Positions 16,986 through 23,784 of a stretch of 64,000 nucleotides of DNA are shown one piece after another; position 1 is the stretch's first letter; every line of letters begins with the position of its first letter. The position numbers were made by a program, and so were the translations under genes. The notes under the pieces are model-generated. The model saw nothing but the letters and a program-made list of their open reading frames with translations, was not told the origin of the DNA and did no database searches. The stretch comes from Coprousia sp963931435 (GTDB taxonomy: Bacteria > Actinomycetota > Coriobacteriia > Coriobacteriales > Coriobacteriaceae), in NCBI GenBank assembly GCA_963931435.1, contig OZ007012.1:2170001-2234000 (forward strand), read 5' to 3'.

Positions 16986-17648
16986 CTAGGTGGGGACGGC
17001 CCCCTCCGGCACCGGAACCCGCGCGCCCGCGGCGCGGGGCCCGGCAGCCGGCTGCGCGGCTGCAGCGGGGCCCTCGGAGGGCGAAGCCGGCGCGCTGGCG
17101 TGGCACGCGCCGGATTCGGGCGTCGGAGCATCTCCCGGGCACGCTCCCCCGGGCGCCTCCGCCCCCTCGACGGCGGCGAGCTGCGCATCGAGGGCGTCGA
17201 CGTAGCGGCGCACCAGGCGGATCAGCTCGTCCTGCTCGTCGGGTGCCAGAAACGAGAACGCCCGCTCCTCCGCCCGGATGGCGGGCACGATGTGGCGGCT
17301 CGAGAACGCCCGCCCGTCCGCCGTGAGGCATGCCTGCTTGCTCTTGCGGCTGCCCTCCATATACGGCAGGTCGACGAGCCCCTTGTCCTTGAGCGCCTTG
17401 AGGGCCGAGTTGATGGTCTGCTTGCTGTAGGACCACGATGCGGTGAGCTCGGCGAGCGGGAGCGCCCCGCCGGCGATTTCCAGATCGTAGAGCATCCAGT
17501 AGGCGCAATCGGATACCCCGCATCCGCGCGCGTAGACGTGGTAGAGCTTGTCGATCTCGTTGTACAGGTAATCGAGCGCGCGCGCCGACGTCCCGGCCGC
17601 GTGCACCGCACATGCCGACGCCGTCCGATGCGGCATCTGATCCGCCAT
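16986..17648 (-). CDS. MarR-family regulator of the ABC exporter pair
   Basis: A 220-residue winged-helix regulator. Residues ~15-160 form the MarR fold, with the recognition region around SYSKQTINSALKALKDKGLV and a wing MEGSRKSKQACLT. The C-terminal ~55 residues are proline/alanine/glycine-rich and probably disordered, which is longer than usual. Start at 17648 is supported by GAGGGGG. It is the first gene of the operon with the two exporter genes, so it most likely represses its own promoter and is released by a transported ligand. Confidence 0.82.
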   Translation of the reverse strand: MADQMPHRTASACAVHAAGTSARALDYLYNEIDKLYHVYARGCGVSDCAYWMLYDLEIAGGALPLAELTASWSYSKQTINSALKALKDKGLVDLPYMEGSRKSKQACLTADGRAFSSRHIVPAIRAEERAFSFLAPDEQDELIRLVRRYVDALDAQLAAVEGAEAPGGACPGDAPTPESGACHASAPASPSEGPAAAAQPAAGPRAAGARVPVPEGAVPT

Positions 17649-17688
17649 AGATGCCCCCTCTCGCCCCCGCTGTTCCAGTCTCCGCACC

Positions 17689-17717
17689 ACTTTAGTCCGA
17701 TTTCAGATTAAAATCAA
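17689..17717 (-). promoter_or_regulatory. Predicted promoter and operator of the marR-ABC operon
   Basis: On the minus strand, TTGATT (17712-17717) and TAAAGT (17689-17694) are 17 bases apart. The spacer holds an imperfect dyad GATTTTAATCTGAAATC, well placed as the MarR operator. The coding start is about 40 bases downstream. Confidence 0.55.
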
Positions 17718-17720
17718 CGA

Positions 17721-17755
17721 CAAAGAAAGCCGCCGATGCACTGGGCGCCGGCGGC
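17721..17755 (-). terminator. Intrinsic terminator of the 17.8-18.1 kb orphan gene
   Basis: GCCGCCG (17729-17735) pairs with CGGCGGC (17749-17755) across a 13-base loop. On the minus strand the stem is followed by TTTCTTTG. It separates the orphan gene from the marR promoter immediately downstream. Confidence 0.75.
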
Positions 17756-17788
17756 TCAATGGGACGGAGCTCCTTCGAAAAGGGTGCG

Positions 17789-18094
17789 CTACATCTCCCA
17801 TCCTTCTTGGATGGACTCGTAGAACGTGGCGTCATCGAACAGATCGCGGATGCTCTTGCCGTCGCGCCACGGCAGGTCGATCAGCTCGGGCAGCGTGGAG
17901 ACCAGCTCGGAGCAATCGGTGAAGCGACCCTTGTCGTTGAGCTTGGAGCAATCCTGGACGCGCCAGTACCCATCGGTATGGGTGATGTAGTACTGATCGT
18001 CATCGACGTCCATGAACACGCGCGTGGTGGAGCGCAGGTGACCCATCAGGCCTTCGAAATCGATTTCGATCGGCTCCTCTGCTTTGCGTCCCAT
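17789..18094 (-). CDS. Small acidic protein of unknown function
   Basis: A 101-residue soluble, acidic protein (MGRKAEEPIEIDFEGLMGHL...) rich in aspartate and aromatic residues (VDDDQYYITHTDGYWRVQD). No membrane helix, signal or cysteine motif is present. AAGGAGG lies six bases before the ATG and a good terminator follows, so it is probably a real monocistronic gene. I do not recognise a family. Confidence 0.65.
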   Translation of the reverse strand: MGRKAEEPIEIDFEGLMGHLRSTTRVFMDVDDDQYYITHTDGYWRVQDCSKLNDKGRFTDCSELVSTLPELIDLPWRDGKSIRDLFDDATFYESIQEGWEM

Positions 18095-18239
18095 GCAAGC
18101 CTCCTTACCGTCGGGGCGTCCCGTGCCGGACGCCGGCCGTCATTGCCAGATGTATCTAGTAAACCCATGTCGGGCGCCGGGCATACCGTCATTCTGGTGG
18201 GCGGCAGGGCATCGAGGGTGGACGGACGCGGCGGGACGC

Positions 18240-19904
18240 CTACCACGCGATGGGGAACCCGTCTCCAATGACCCCCTCTGTGGTGGCGACGATCCATTGG
18301 TAGGGATCGTCGACGCCTGCGAGCAGCTCGTTGGCGCGCGCCTGATCCTCGGTGTAGTCCTCGACGAGGTAGACGGCGTCCCGGCCATCCTGCCAATGCT
18401 CGATCAGGGGGTGCCAGGTGGCGTCCTCGATCGCCACACGGCGCCCGCCCTCCTGCCCGTCCTGCTCGGTACGCGCGAACGTGCAGGTGAACATGCCCGA
18501 GAGGATGCACTCGGGCGCATCATGGTAGCCGCTCAGGAGGTCGCCGAGGCCGAAGACCACGAGCGTCTGTCCGCCGTCGGCGCCCTCGAACCACTCCATG
18601 GGCTGGATCACGTGGGCATGGCTGCCGATCACCAGGTCAACGCCGGCATCGGCCAGCTCCTGGGCGCGGGTGCGCTGCGTCTCATCCGGCTCGTGCTCGT
18701 ACTCGGTGCCCCAGTGCATGTACACCACCACGGCATCGGCGGCGCGGCGGGCGCGCTGCACGTCCTCGAGCATGGCCTCGCGATCGTAGGTCACGGCGTA
18801 GTAATCGTTGGGCAGATCGGATTGCTCGTAGCCGTTCTGCCCGTAGTTGTACGAGAGGAACGCGATGCGCAGCCCATTGCACTCAACCACGCGCGGGCGC
18901 TCGCGGTCCTCCTGGCTCGTGAAGCTGCCGACGGTCAGCAGCTCGCCGCTCTTGGACGCCCACACCTGCTGGGCGTGCTCGATGCTCGACGTCCAGGTGT
19001 CGTAGGCGTGGTTGGTGTTGGTGGACACCACGCGCCAGCCCGCATCGGCCACGGCGTCGGCCATCGAATCGGGCGTGTTGTAGCTGGGGTAGCCGTTGTA
19101 ACCGTAGGCGTCCGGACCGCCCAGGGTGGTCTCCTGGTTTACGAACGCGATATCGTAGCTGCGGATCGCCGGCGCGATGTGCTCGTAGAAGCCGGTGAAG
19201 TCGTAGGCGTCGTCGCCCACCTCGCCGGCTGCGGCGTCGGCGAGTTCCAGCAGGTTCTCGTTGGCGAGGTTGTCGCCCACGGCCGAGAACGTGACGCGAC
19301 CGTTTCCGGTGTCGGTGACGCGACCGACGTCGAGCACCACCGCGTCGGGCGCCTGCGCCGCGCGCACGCCCGCGTCCGCCACGGACGCCGCGTGCTCGCC
19401 GGCCGAGCGCACCAGCGCGCCGTCCGATGAGGCAGCCGGTCCTTGGAAGATCGCAAGGGGATTCCAGGCGCCCTGCACCGCATAGCCGATGCCGGCGACG
19501 CCCGCCACGACGACGAGCACGACGAGGGCCAGAGGCAGGACGCGCGCCGCCTGCGCCCTGAGGGCGCGCTGCCGGCGGCCGCCCCGGAAGGGCCCGCGGC
19601 TGATGTAGCCGAGCGAGCCGTTGTGCTGCACCGTCGAGCCGATGACCCGGTTGCGGCGCGGCCCCATGCGGCGGGCCTGGCGCGCCAAGCGCTCGGAGAC
19701 CGTCGGATAGCCGTAGCGCGTGCGCTTGACCCGATGCGGGTCGGCGGGACGGCGGCGGGGATGGGCTGCGGGACGCGAGACGCCCGCTGAGGGGCGGACG
19801 GGACGCTTGCCGGCCGACCCGGCGGCACGGCCCGTCGGACCGGGGCGGCCCGTTCCCTTCTGAGGACGGCGCGGCGCGGAGCCGCCAGTCGATGTAACCC
19901 CCAT
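18240..19904 (-). CDS. CapA-family (PgsA-like) membrane-anchored metallophosphatase-like protein
   Basis: A 554-residue protein. The first ~120 residues are cytoplasmic, strongly basic and proline/arginine-rich; one membrane helix follows at ~121-142, and the rest is extracellular. The CapA domain motifs are present: FSAVGDNLANEN, FVNQETTLGG, STNTNHAYD, VYMHWGTEY and GSHAHVIQPMEW. Relatives assist poly-gamma-glutamate or capsule export or act as metal-dependent phosphatases. No other capsule gene is nearby, so the substrate is open. The long basic N-terminus is unusual. GGGGAGTGGGAGC precedes the ATG. Confidence 0.85.
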   Translation of the reverse strand: MGVTSTGGSAPRRPQKGTGRPGPTGRAAGSAGKRPVRPSAGVSRPAAHPRRRPADPHRVKRTRYGYPTVSERLARQARRMGPRRNRVIGSTVQHNGSLGYISRGPFRGGRRQRALRAQAARVLPLALVVLVVVAGVAGIGYAVQGAWNPLAIFQGPAASSDGALVRSAGEHAASVADAGVRAAQAPDAVVLDVGRVTDTGNGRVTFSAVGDNLANENLLELADAAAGEVGDDAYDFTGFYEHIAPAIRSYDIAFVNQETTLGGPDAYGYNGYPSYNTPDSMADAVADAGWRVVSTNTNHAYDTWTSSIEHAQQVWASKSGELLTVGSFTSQEDRERPRVVECNGLRIAFLSYNYGQNGYEQSDLPNDYYAVTYDREAMLEDVQRARRAADAVVVYMHWGTEYEHEPDETQRTRAQELADAGVDLVIGSHAHVIQPMEWFEGADGGQTLVVFGLGDLLSGYHDAPECILSGMFTCTFARTEQDGQEGGRRVAIEDATWHPLIEHWQDGRDAVYLVEDYTEDQARANELLAGVDDPYQWIVATTEGVIGDGFPIAW

Positions 19905-19947
19905 GCTCCCACTCCCCTGTCGGCGGGGCGGAGATTCCGCAGCATCC

Positions 19948-19982
19948 GCACCCCGTGGGTTATAGCATAGCCCACGGGGTGC
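19948..19982. repeat. Perfect 12-bp inverted repeat upstream of the CapA-like gene
   Basis: GCACCCCGTGGG (19948-19959) and its complement (19971-19982) flank 11 bases. No T-run follows on either strand, so it may be an operator or a weak terminator at the end of the decayed regulator gene. Confidence 0.55.
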
Positions 19983-20435
19983 ACGGTTTCATCCTCGCGC
20001 CCGCCGAGCGGTGGGGGCCGGGGCGCCAATCCCGCTTGGCGAACGCCTTCATGAGGATGCTCACGATGCCCGGCGCGCCGCCCCCGCCGGCTGCCGCTGC
20101 CTGCTCATCCAAGCCCCCGACATAGACGAGCAGCGCCGCGCCGAGCATGATGAGCAGGATGCCCGTGGGCACCTTGCGCGCAAGCATCTGCTGGTGCTCC
20201 TCGTAGCCACAGATGCCTTGCGGCGGGCCGGCGGGAACCTGCGGAACGGAGGCGTACTAGACGGACGCGGGCCCCGCTTACCCGGACACGCCCGCCCCCG
20301 ACTCACCCGAGGCGGCCGCGGCGCGCGCTGTAAGATCGTCCGTCACGAGGTCGTCGAGGGTGCAGTCGAAGATCTGACACATCTTGAGGAGCTTGTCGAG
20401 CTCGGGCGTCGCGCGATGGCGGAGGCGCGCCTCCA
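19960..20435 (-). pseudogene. Decayed paralogue of the XRE-type membrane regulator
   Basis: The translation is homologous to the intact gene at 22363-23424 in two blocks. The first is PELDKLLKMCQIFDCTLDDL, against PELPKLLKLCQIFDCSLDDL in the intact protein. The second runs from VPQVPAGPPQGICGYEEHQ through KVPTGILLIMLG to SILMKAFAK. Two in-frame stops (20278-20280 and 20257-20259) interrupt it. The helix-turn-helix is missing, and the central membrane region (about 250 residues) has been deleted, so it cannot make a working regulator. A 104-bp repeat shared with the intact locus sits upstream. Confidence 0.8.
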
Positions 20436-20530
20436 ACGGCTCAACGCGGGGCGCGGGCCGGATGCGACGTGCCGAGGCGCGGGCGCCCGCCGGATGCGGC
20501 AGCGGGGTGCGGGATCTGCCGGCACCTCCC

Positions 20531-20634
20531 ATCTTGCAGGCGCATCGCGCCCCATTCTACCAACCGCCGGGCTGCATTTCGAACGCATTTCCGGCAACCA
20601 GAAGGCGCCTCTCGGTTGCCTTCCGCAGGTCAGG
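20531..20634. repeat. 104-bp intergenic repeat, copy A
   Basis: This block resembles 23544-23647 over its full length, by eye about three-quarters identical. Shared blocks include ATCTTGC, ACCAACCG, CGGGCTGCATTT, AAGGCGCCT and GGTTGCCTT-CGCAGGTCAG. It lies between the fic stop and the decayed regulator, while copy B lies upstream of the intact regulator. It may be part of the same ancestral duplication. Confidence 0.7.
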
Positions 20635-20637
20635 GTC

Positions 20638-21861
20638 TCAATTCTTCCAACCGACCGCCGAGACGCCCGCGTCCGCCAGCACGTAGGCGAGCGGACGCGA
20701 GCCGACGCGCCGCAGCAGCCCGCGTGCCTCGAGCCCCTTGAGCGCCGCGCGCGCCACCGCCGGGGACGCGCCCAGATAGTCGGCCACCTCGTCGGTGCGG
20801 ATCTCCCGATACAGGTCGAACAGGTGCCGTTGCGCCGCGAAGAAGAGTACATCCCGTTCCCGGTCGGTCCAATCCCCCTCCTCCGTCCCGATCGCCGCGC
20901 GGACCGCGTCGATCTTGGTCCGCTTGTCCTCAAGATCGGCGATGAGCTCGTCCTGCGCCATAAGCAGAAGGTCGCACAGCATGAGGGCGAACGGCGTCGC
21001 CTCAGCATGGTTCAGCGGCCGCTCGACCGCATCGAACGCCTTGTAGTAGGCCGCCTTGTTCTGCGCGATCACGCGCGAGAGCGAGAGGGCCGTCGGCTGC
21101 GAAAGCACCTCGCTGAGCTGCAGGGCCAGCAGATAACGGCCCGTTCGGCCGTTGCCGTCGTAGAAGGGATGGACGTACTCGAACACGAAATGGCACAGTG
21201 CCGCGCAGAACACCTCGGGGATGTCGGCACGCGCGAGCGCGAGCATCTGGCGCAGGAGCGGCCGTATGCGCTCCGGTGCGGCGCCGGTATGGATGCGCTG
21301 CCCCCGTTCGTTGTAGAGATACACCTCGTCGGTGCGGAACAGCTCGTCGCCCAGCTGATCTTCTGCGGAGACGGTGCCCCCCACCACGCTATCGTAGATG
21401 GAGCGGATCTCCTCGAGCTTTGCGGGAAACACCGCCCCCGCATCGGTCAGCCCCAGGTACAGACGGGCAAACTCCACGAACGGCGCATGGACGGAATCAT
21501 GCGCGAGCGCGGCATCGAGCGCGTCCTTGATCTGCCGGCGCGTGCTGCGCACACCCTCGATCTCGTTGCTGTAGACCACCTCGTCAGCGATGAGCGAGCG
21601 TACGTACGTTCCAAGCGCCACGCGGGGCAGCCCCCGCCAGAGGGCGGAGACGCGCCGCTCGCGGCGAAGCACCTGCTCATGCGCCACCGAAAGGGCGCGC
21701 GGCACCGCCAGGAACAGCTCGCCGCTTTCCAACTCGATACCCGTCCTGAACGTGGACTCCGCCTCGAGCCGCTCGCGTGCAATGCGCTCGGCACGCGAGA
21801 AGCGCTCCGCCGAGGCATCCTTGTAGAACAGCTTCTCGATGGTGTCATAGGCCTGCGGCAT
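20638..21861 (-). CDS. fic: Fic-domain protein (probable AMP transferase), class II with winged helix
   Basis: A 407-residue Fic protein. The active-site motif HPFYDGNGRTGR is intact at 231-242. The auto-inhibitory motif S-x-x-x-E-G (SNEIEG) lies at 98-103, before the core, which defines class II. A C-terminal winged helix (LRTDEVADYLGASPAVARAALKGL-like, ~350-400) follows. Such proteins AMPylate themselves or cell targets and often have a regulatory role; the target is unknown. AAAGGAGG lies five bases before the ATG at 21861. The gene lies between fragments of a duplicated phosphoketolase/regulator locus. Confidence 0.88.
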   Translation of the reverse strand: MPQAYDTIEKLFYKDASAERFSRAERIARERLEAESTFRTGIELESGELFLAVPRALSVAHEQVLRRERRVSALWRGLPRVALGTYVRSLIADEVVYSNEIEGVRSTRRQIKDALDAALAHDSVHAPFVEFARLYLGLTDAGAVFPAKLEEIRSIYDSVVGGTVSAEDQLGDELFRTDEVYLYNERGQRIHTGAAPERIRPLLRQMLALARADIPEVFCAALCHFVFEYVHPFYDGNGRTGRYLLALQLSEVLSQPTALSLSRVIAQNKAAYYKAFDAVERPLNHAEATPFALMLCDLLLMAQDELIADLEDKRTKIDAVRAAIGTEEGDWTDRERDVLFFAAQRHLFDLYREIRTDEVADYLGASPAVARAALKGLEARGLLRRVGSRPLAYVLADAGVSAVGWKN

Positions 21862-21926
21862 AAAGGCCTCCTTTCGCACGATACGGCTCAGTTTAGCAGA
21901 GTGTAAATGTACGAAATCGCTGTTTT

Positions 21927-22015
21927 GTGCATTTAGGTTGTCGCTACAGAGATGCTAAATGCTGAAAATGTCCGATTTGAGTGTTTGGAAGGCAAAGTAG
22001 GGGCGCTAAATGCAC
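21927..22015. repeat. Inverted and direct CTAAATGC boxes upstream of fic
   Basis: GTGCATTTAG (21927-21936) and its exact complement CTAAATGCAC (22006-22015) flank 69 bases, with a third box GCTAAATGC at 21954-21962. They lie 66-154 bases upstream of the fic start and could be operator sites or the ends of a small element. Confidence 0.45.
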
Positions 22016-22097
22016 GGGACGGGCCGCGCGAGCGCTTTCAGCTCGCCACGAAACGTAGATGGCGACTCGGCGGCAGGCGCCGGGCCCGGCAGCCAGC

Positions 22098-22311
22098 CTA
22101 TGCGCCCAGATCGAACGGGGCGTCCGCGTCGCCGTCGATGCCGTTCTCGACGGCATAGGCCATGAGCTCGTCGCGGCGCGCCTTCAGGGAGCGGATGGCG
22201 CCCGCGTAGCGAGCGGGGTCGATCTCGTCGAGCGCGGCGGCGGCCAGCGCTTTGCCGACGAAGACCGAGCCCGGGCGCTCGCCGGCGCGGCGGACGAGGC
22301 AGCGGTCGCAC
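22098..22311 (-). pseudogene. C-terminal fragment of a second phosphoketolase gene
   Basis: Translation on the minus strand gives LAAAALDEIDPARYAGAIRS and ARRDELMAYAVENGID, ending at TAG 22098-22100. These align with the last residues of the intact Xfp (LAAAALERLDAAAHVDEV and RRRELMEYTIEHGID). Nothing upstream resembles the rest of the protein. It is read as a remnant of a duplicate xfp. Confidence 0.65.
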
Positions 22312-22362
22312 GGCTACTGCGCGCGTAGCGGGCAGGACCGCGTCGCGCCCGCCCGGCCGGCG

Positions 22363-23424
22363 CTACTCCTCGCTGGCAAACGCCTTCATCAGCACGCTCA
22401 CCACGCCGCAGAGCAGCCCGCCCACAACCCAGGCGAGCCAGAACCACATGGCCGTGGTGCCCTCGGGGTTGAACTCGCCCCAGCGCCACGTGCCCGCCTG
22501 ACCCATCGGTGCAAACAGCATCACCAGGCCGACGATGGTCGCGAGCAGCATGATGGCGCCGCACACCGAGCCGATCTTTTGATTGAGGCGGCGATTGGCG
22601 ATGAGCGCGCTGCGCACCTCATCGTTGATCTGCGCCGTCATGATGTCCTCGAGCTCCAGGTCCTCGCCCACGCTGCGGTTGTACTCGGCAATGTTGGTGC
22701 GACCGAGGAGCATGCCCCAGTGGGTGATGTTCCACACGCCCAGCGCGATAAAGAACAGCAAGAAGAAGAGCGATATATTCTCCACCGTCTCCTCGAGCAT
22801 CAGCATGCAGCCGATGCCGAGGATAATGCAGGCAATGCCGCTGAGGAGCCCTGCGGTAAACGCCTTGCGGGCGCGGGCGCGGTCGTCCTCGGTGTAGAAA
22901 TCCTCCACGTAGGGGTGTGCCTTCTGAAAAGCCGTGTGTTCCATGCCGGCGGGGATGAGAAACGCGAGGCTGGCGAGCACGCCAAGAAGCACCGCGAGAA
23001 TAAAGAGCCCGTCGCGTCCATTCCACGAGGCGAGGTCGACCGCGCCCTCGAGCAAAAAGCCAAGGGCGATGCCCAGGAGAATCGCCGCCACGCCCGTGGG
23101 GACCTTCCACGCCATCTTGCGCTGGTGCTCGTCGTAGCCGCAGATATCCTGCGGAGGCCCGGCGGGGACCTGGAGCACTGACGGGGTGGCGGAGGGGTCG
23201 GCGCCACCCGGGGCGGCGCGAGCGGTGAGGTCGCCCGTCACGAGGTCGTCGAGCGAGCAGTCGAAAATCTGGCAGAGCTTGAGCAGCTTGGGGAGTTCCG
23301 GCGTTGCCCGCTCGGCCTCCCACTTGGTGATGCTCTGGCGCGAGACGCCGAGCAGCATGGCAAGCTGCTCTTGGGTCATGTTGCGCTCGGCGCGGAGGTG
23401 CTGGAGGTTGTTGCGAAAGCTCAT
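22363..23424 (-). CDS. XRE-family regulator with C-terminal membrane domain
   Basis: A 353-residue protein. Residues ~6-60 form an XRE helix-turn-helix (NMTQEQLAMLLGVSRQSITKWEAE), then a short linker. The remainder holds about six membrane helices in pairs separated by charged loops (for example AFQKAHPYVEDFYTEDDRAR). This layout occurs in regulators that sense a membrane or envelope signal, but the ligand is unknown. It lies downstream of xfp on the same strand with a 104-bp repeat between them. A decayed paralogue sits at 19960-20435. AAAGGCC precedes the ATG. Confidence 0.8.
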   Translation of the reverse strand: MSFRNNLQHLRAERNMTQEQLAMLLGVSRQSITKWEAERATPELPKLLKLCQIFDCSLDDLVTGDLTARAAPGGADPSATPSVLQVPAGPPQDICGYDEHQRKMAWKVPTGVAAILLGIALGFLLEGAVDLASWNGRDGLFILAVLLGVLASLAFLIPAGMEHTAFQKAHPYVEDFYTEDDRARARKAFTAGLLSGIACIILGIGCMLMLEETVENISLFFLLFFIALGVWNITHWGMLLGRTNIAEYNRSVGEDLELEDIMTAQINDEVRSALIANRRLNQKIGSVCGAIMLLATIVGLVMLFAPMGQAGTWRWGEFNPEGTTAMWFWLAWVVGGLLCGVVSVLMKAFASEE

Positions 23425-23543
23425 GGCTGGCCTTTCGGTCGGGCCGCGGGACGGTCTGGCGGGGCGCCGGGGCGCCGGGGCGCCGGGCGCGGGCGCTCGC
23501 ACCATTGTGTCACGCAGCGGGGCGTTGGGTGCTAACGATTCTC

Positions 23544-23647
23544 ATCTTGCGGGTGCCGAGCGGCCCGTTCCACCAACCGACGGGCTGCATTTTGGTGAGA
23601 TTTGCGCAACTGCAAGGCGCCTTTGGGTTGCCTTTCGCAGGTCAGAG
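23544..23647. repeat. 104-bp intergenic repeat, copy B
   Basis: Counterpart of copy A at 20531-20634, of equal length. It lies 120 bases upstream of the intact XRE regulator, between it and xfp. It contains CCACCAACCGACGGGCTGC, the palindrome AAGGCGCCTT (one base mismatched here) and TTCGCAGGTCAG. Confidence 0.7.
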
Positions 23648-23784
23648 GTGGTGTACGGGCATGGCGAACCCCGACGACCGAAACCACGGCCCGGAACCGC
23701 ACCGGCGCAAGGCGCGGCGGCCCGGAGCACGACGACCCGGAACCGCGACAGCCCTCGCCCGACGCCCTCCCGAGCAGGGATCGC

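Noticed and set aside
20278..20532. Separate small gene upstream of the in-frame stop
   Set aside because: Its C-terminal half matches the regulator paralogue in frame with the next open stretch across two stop codons, so it is part of one pseudogene.
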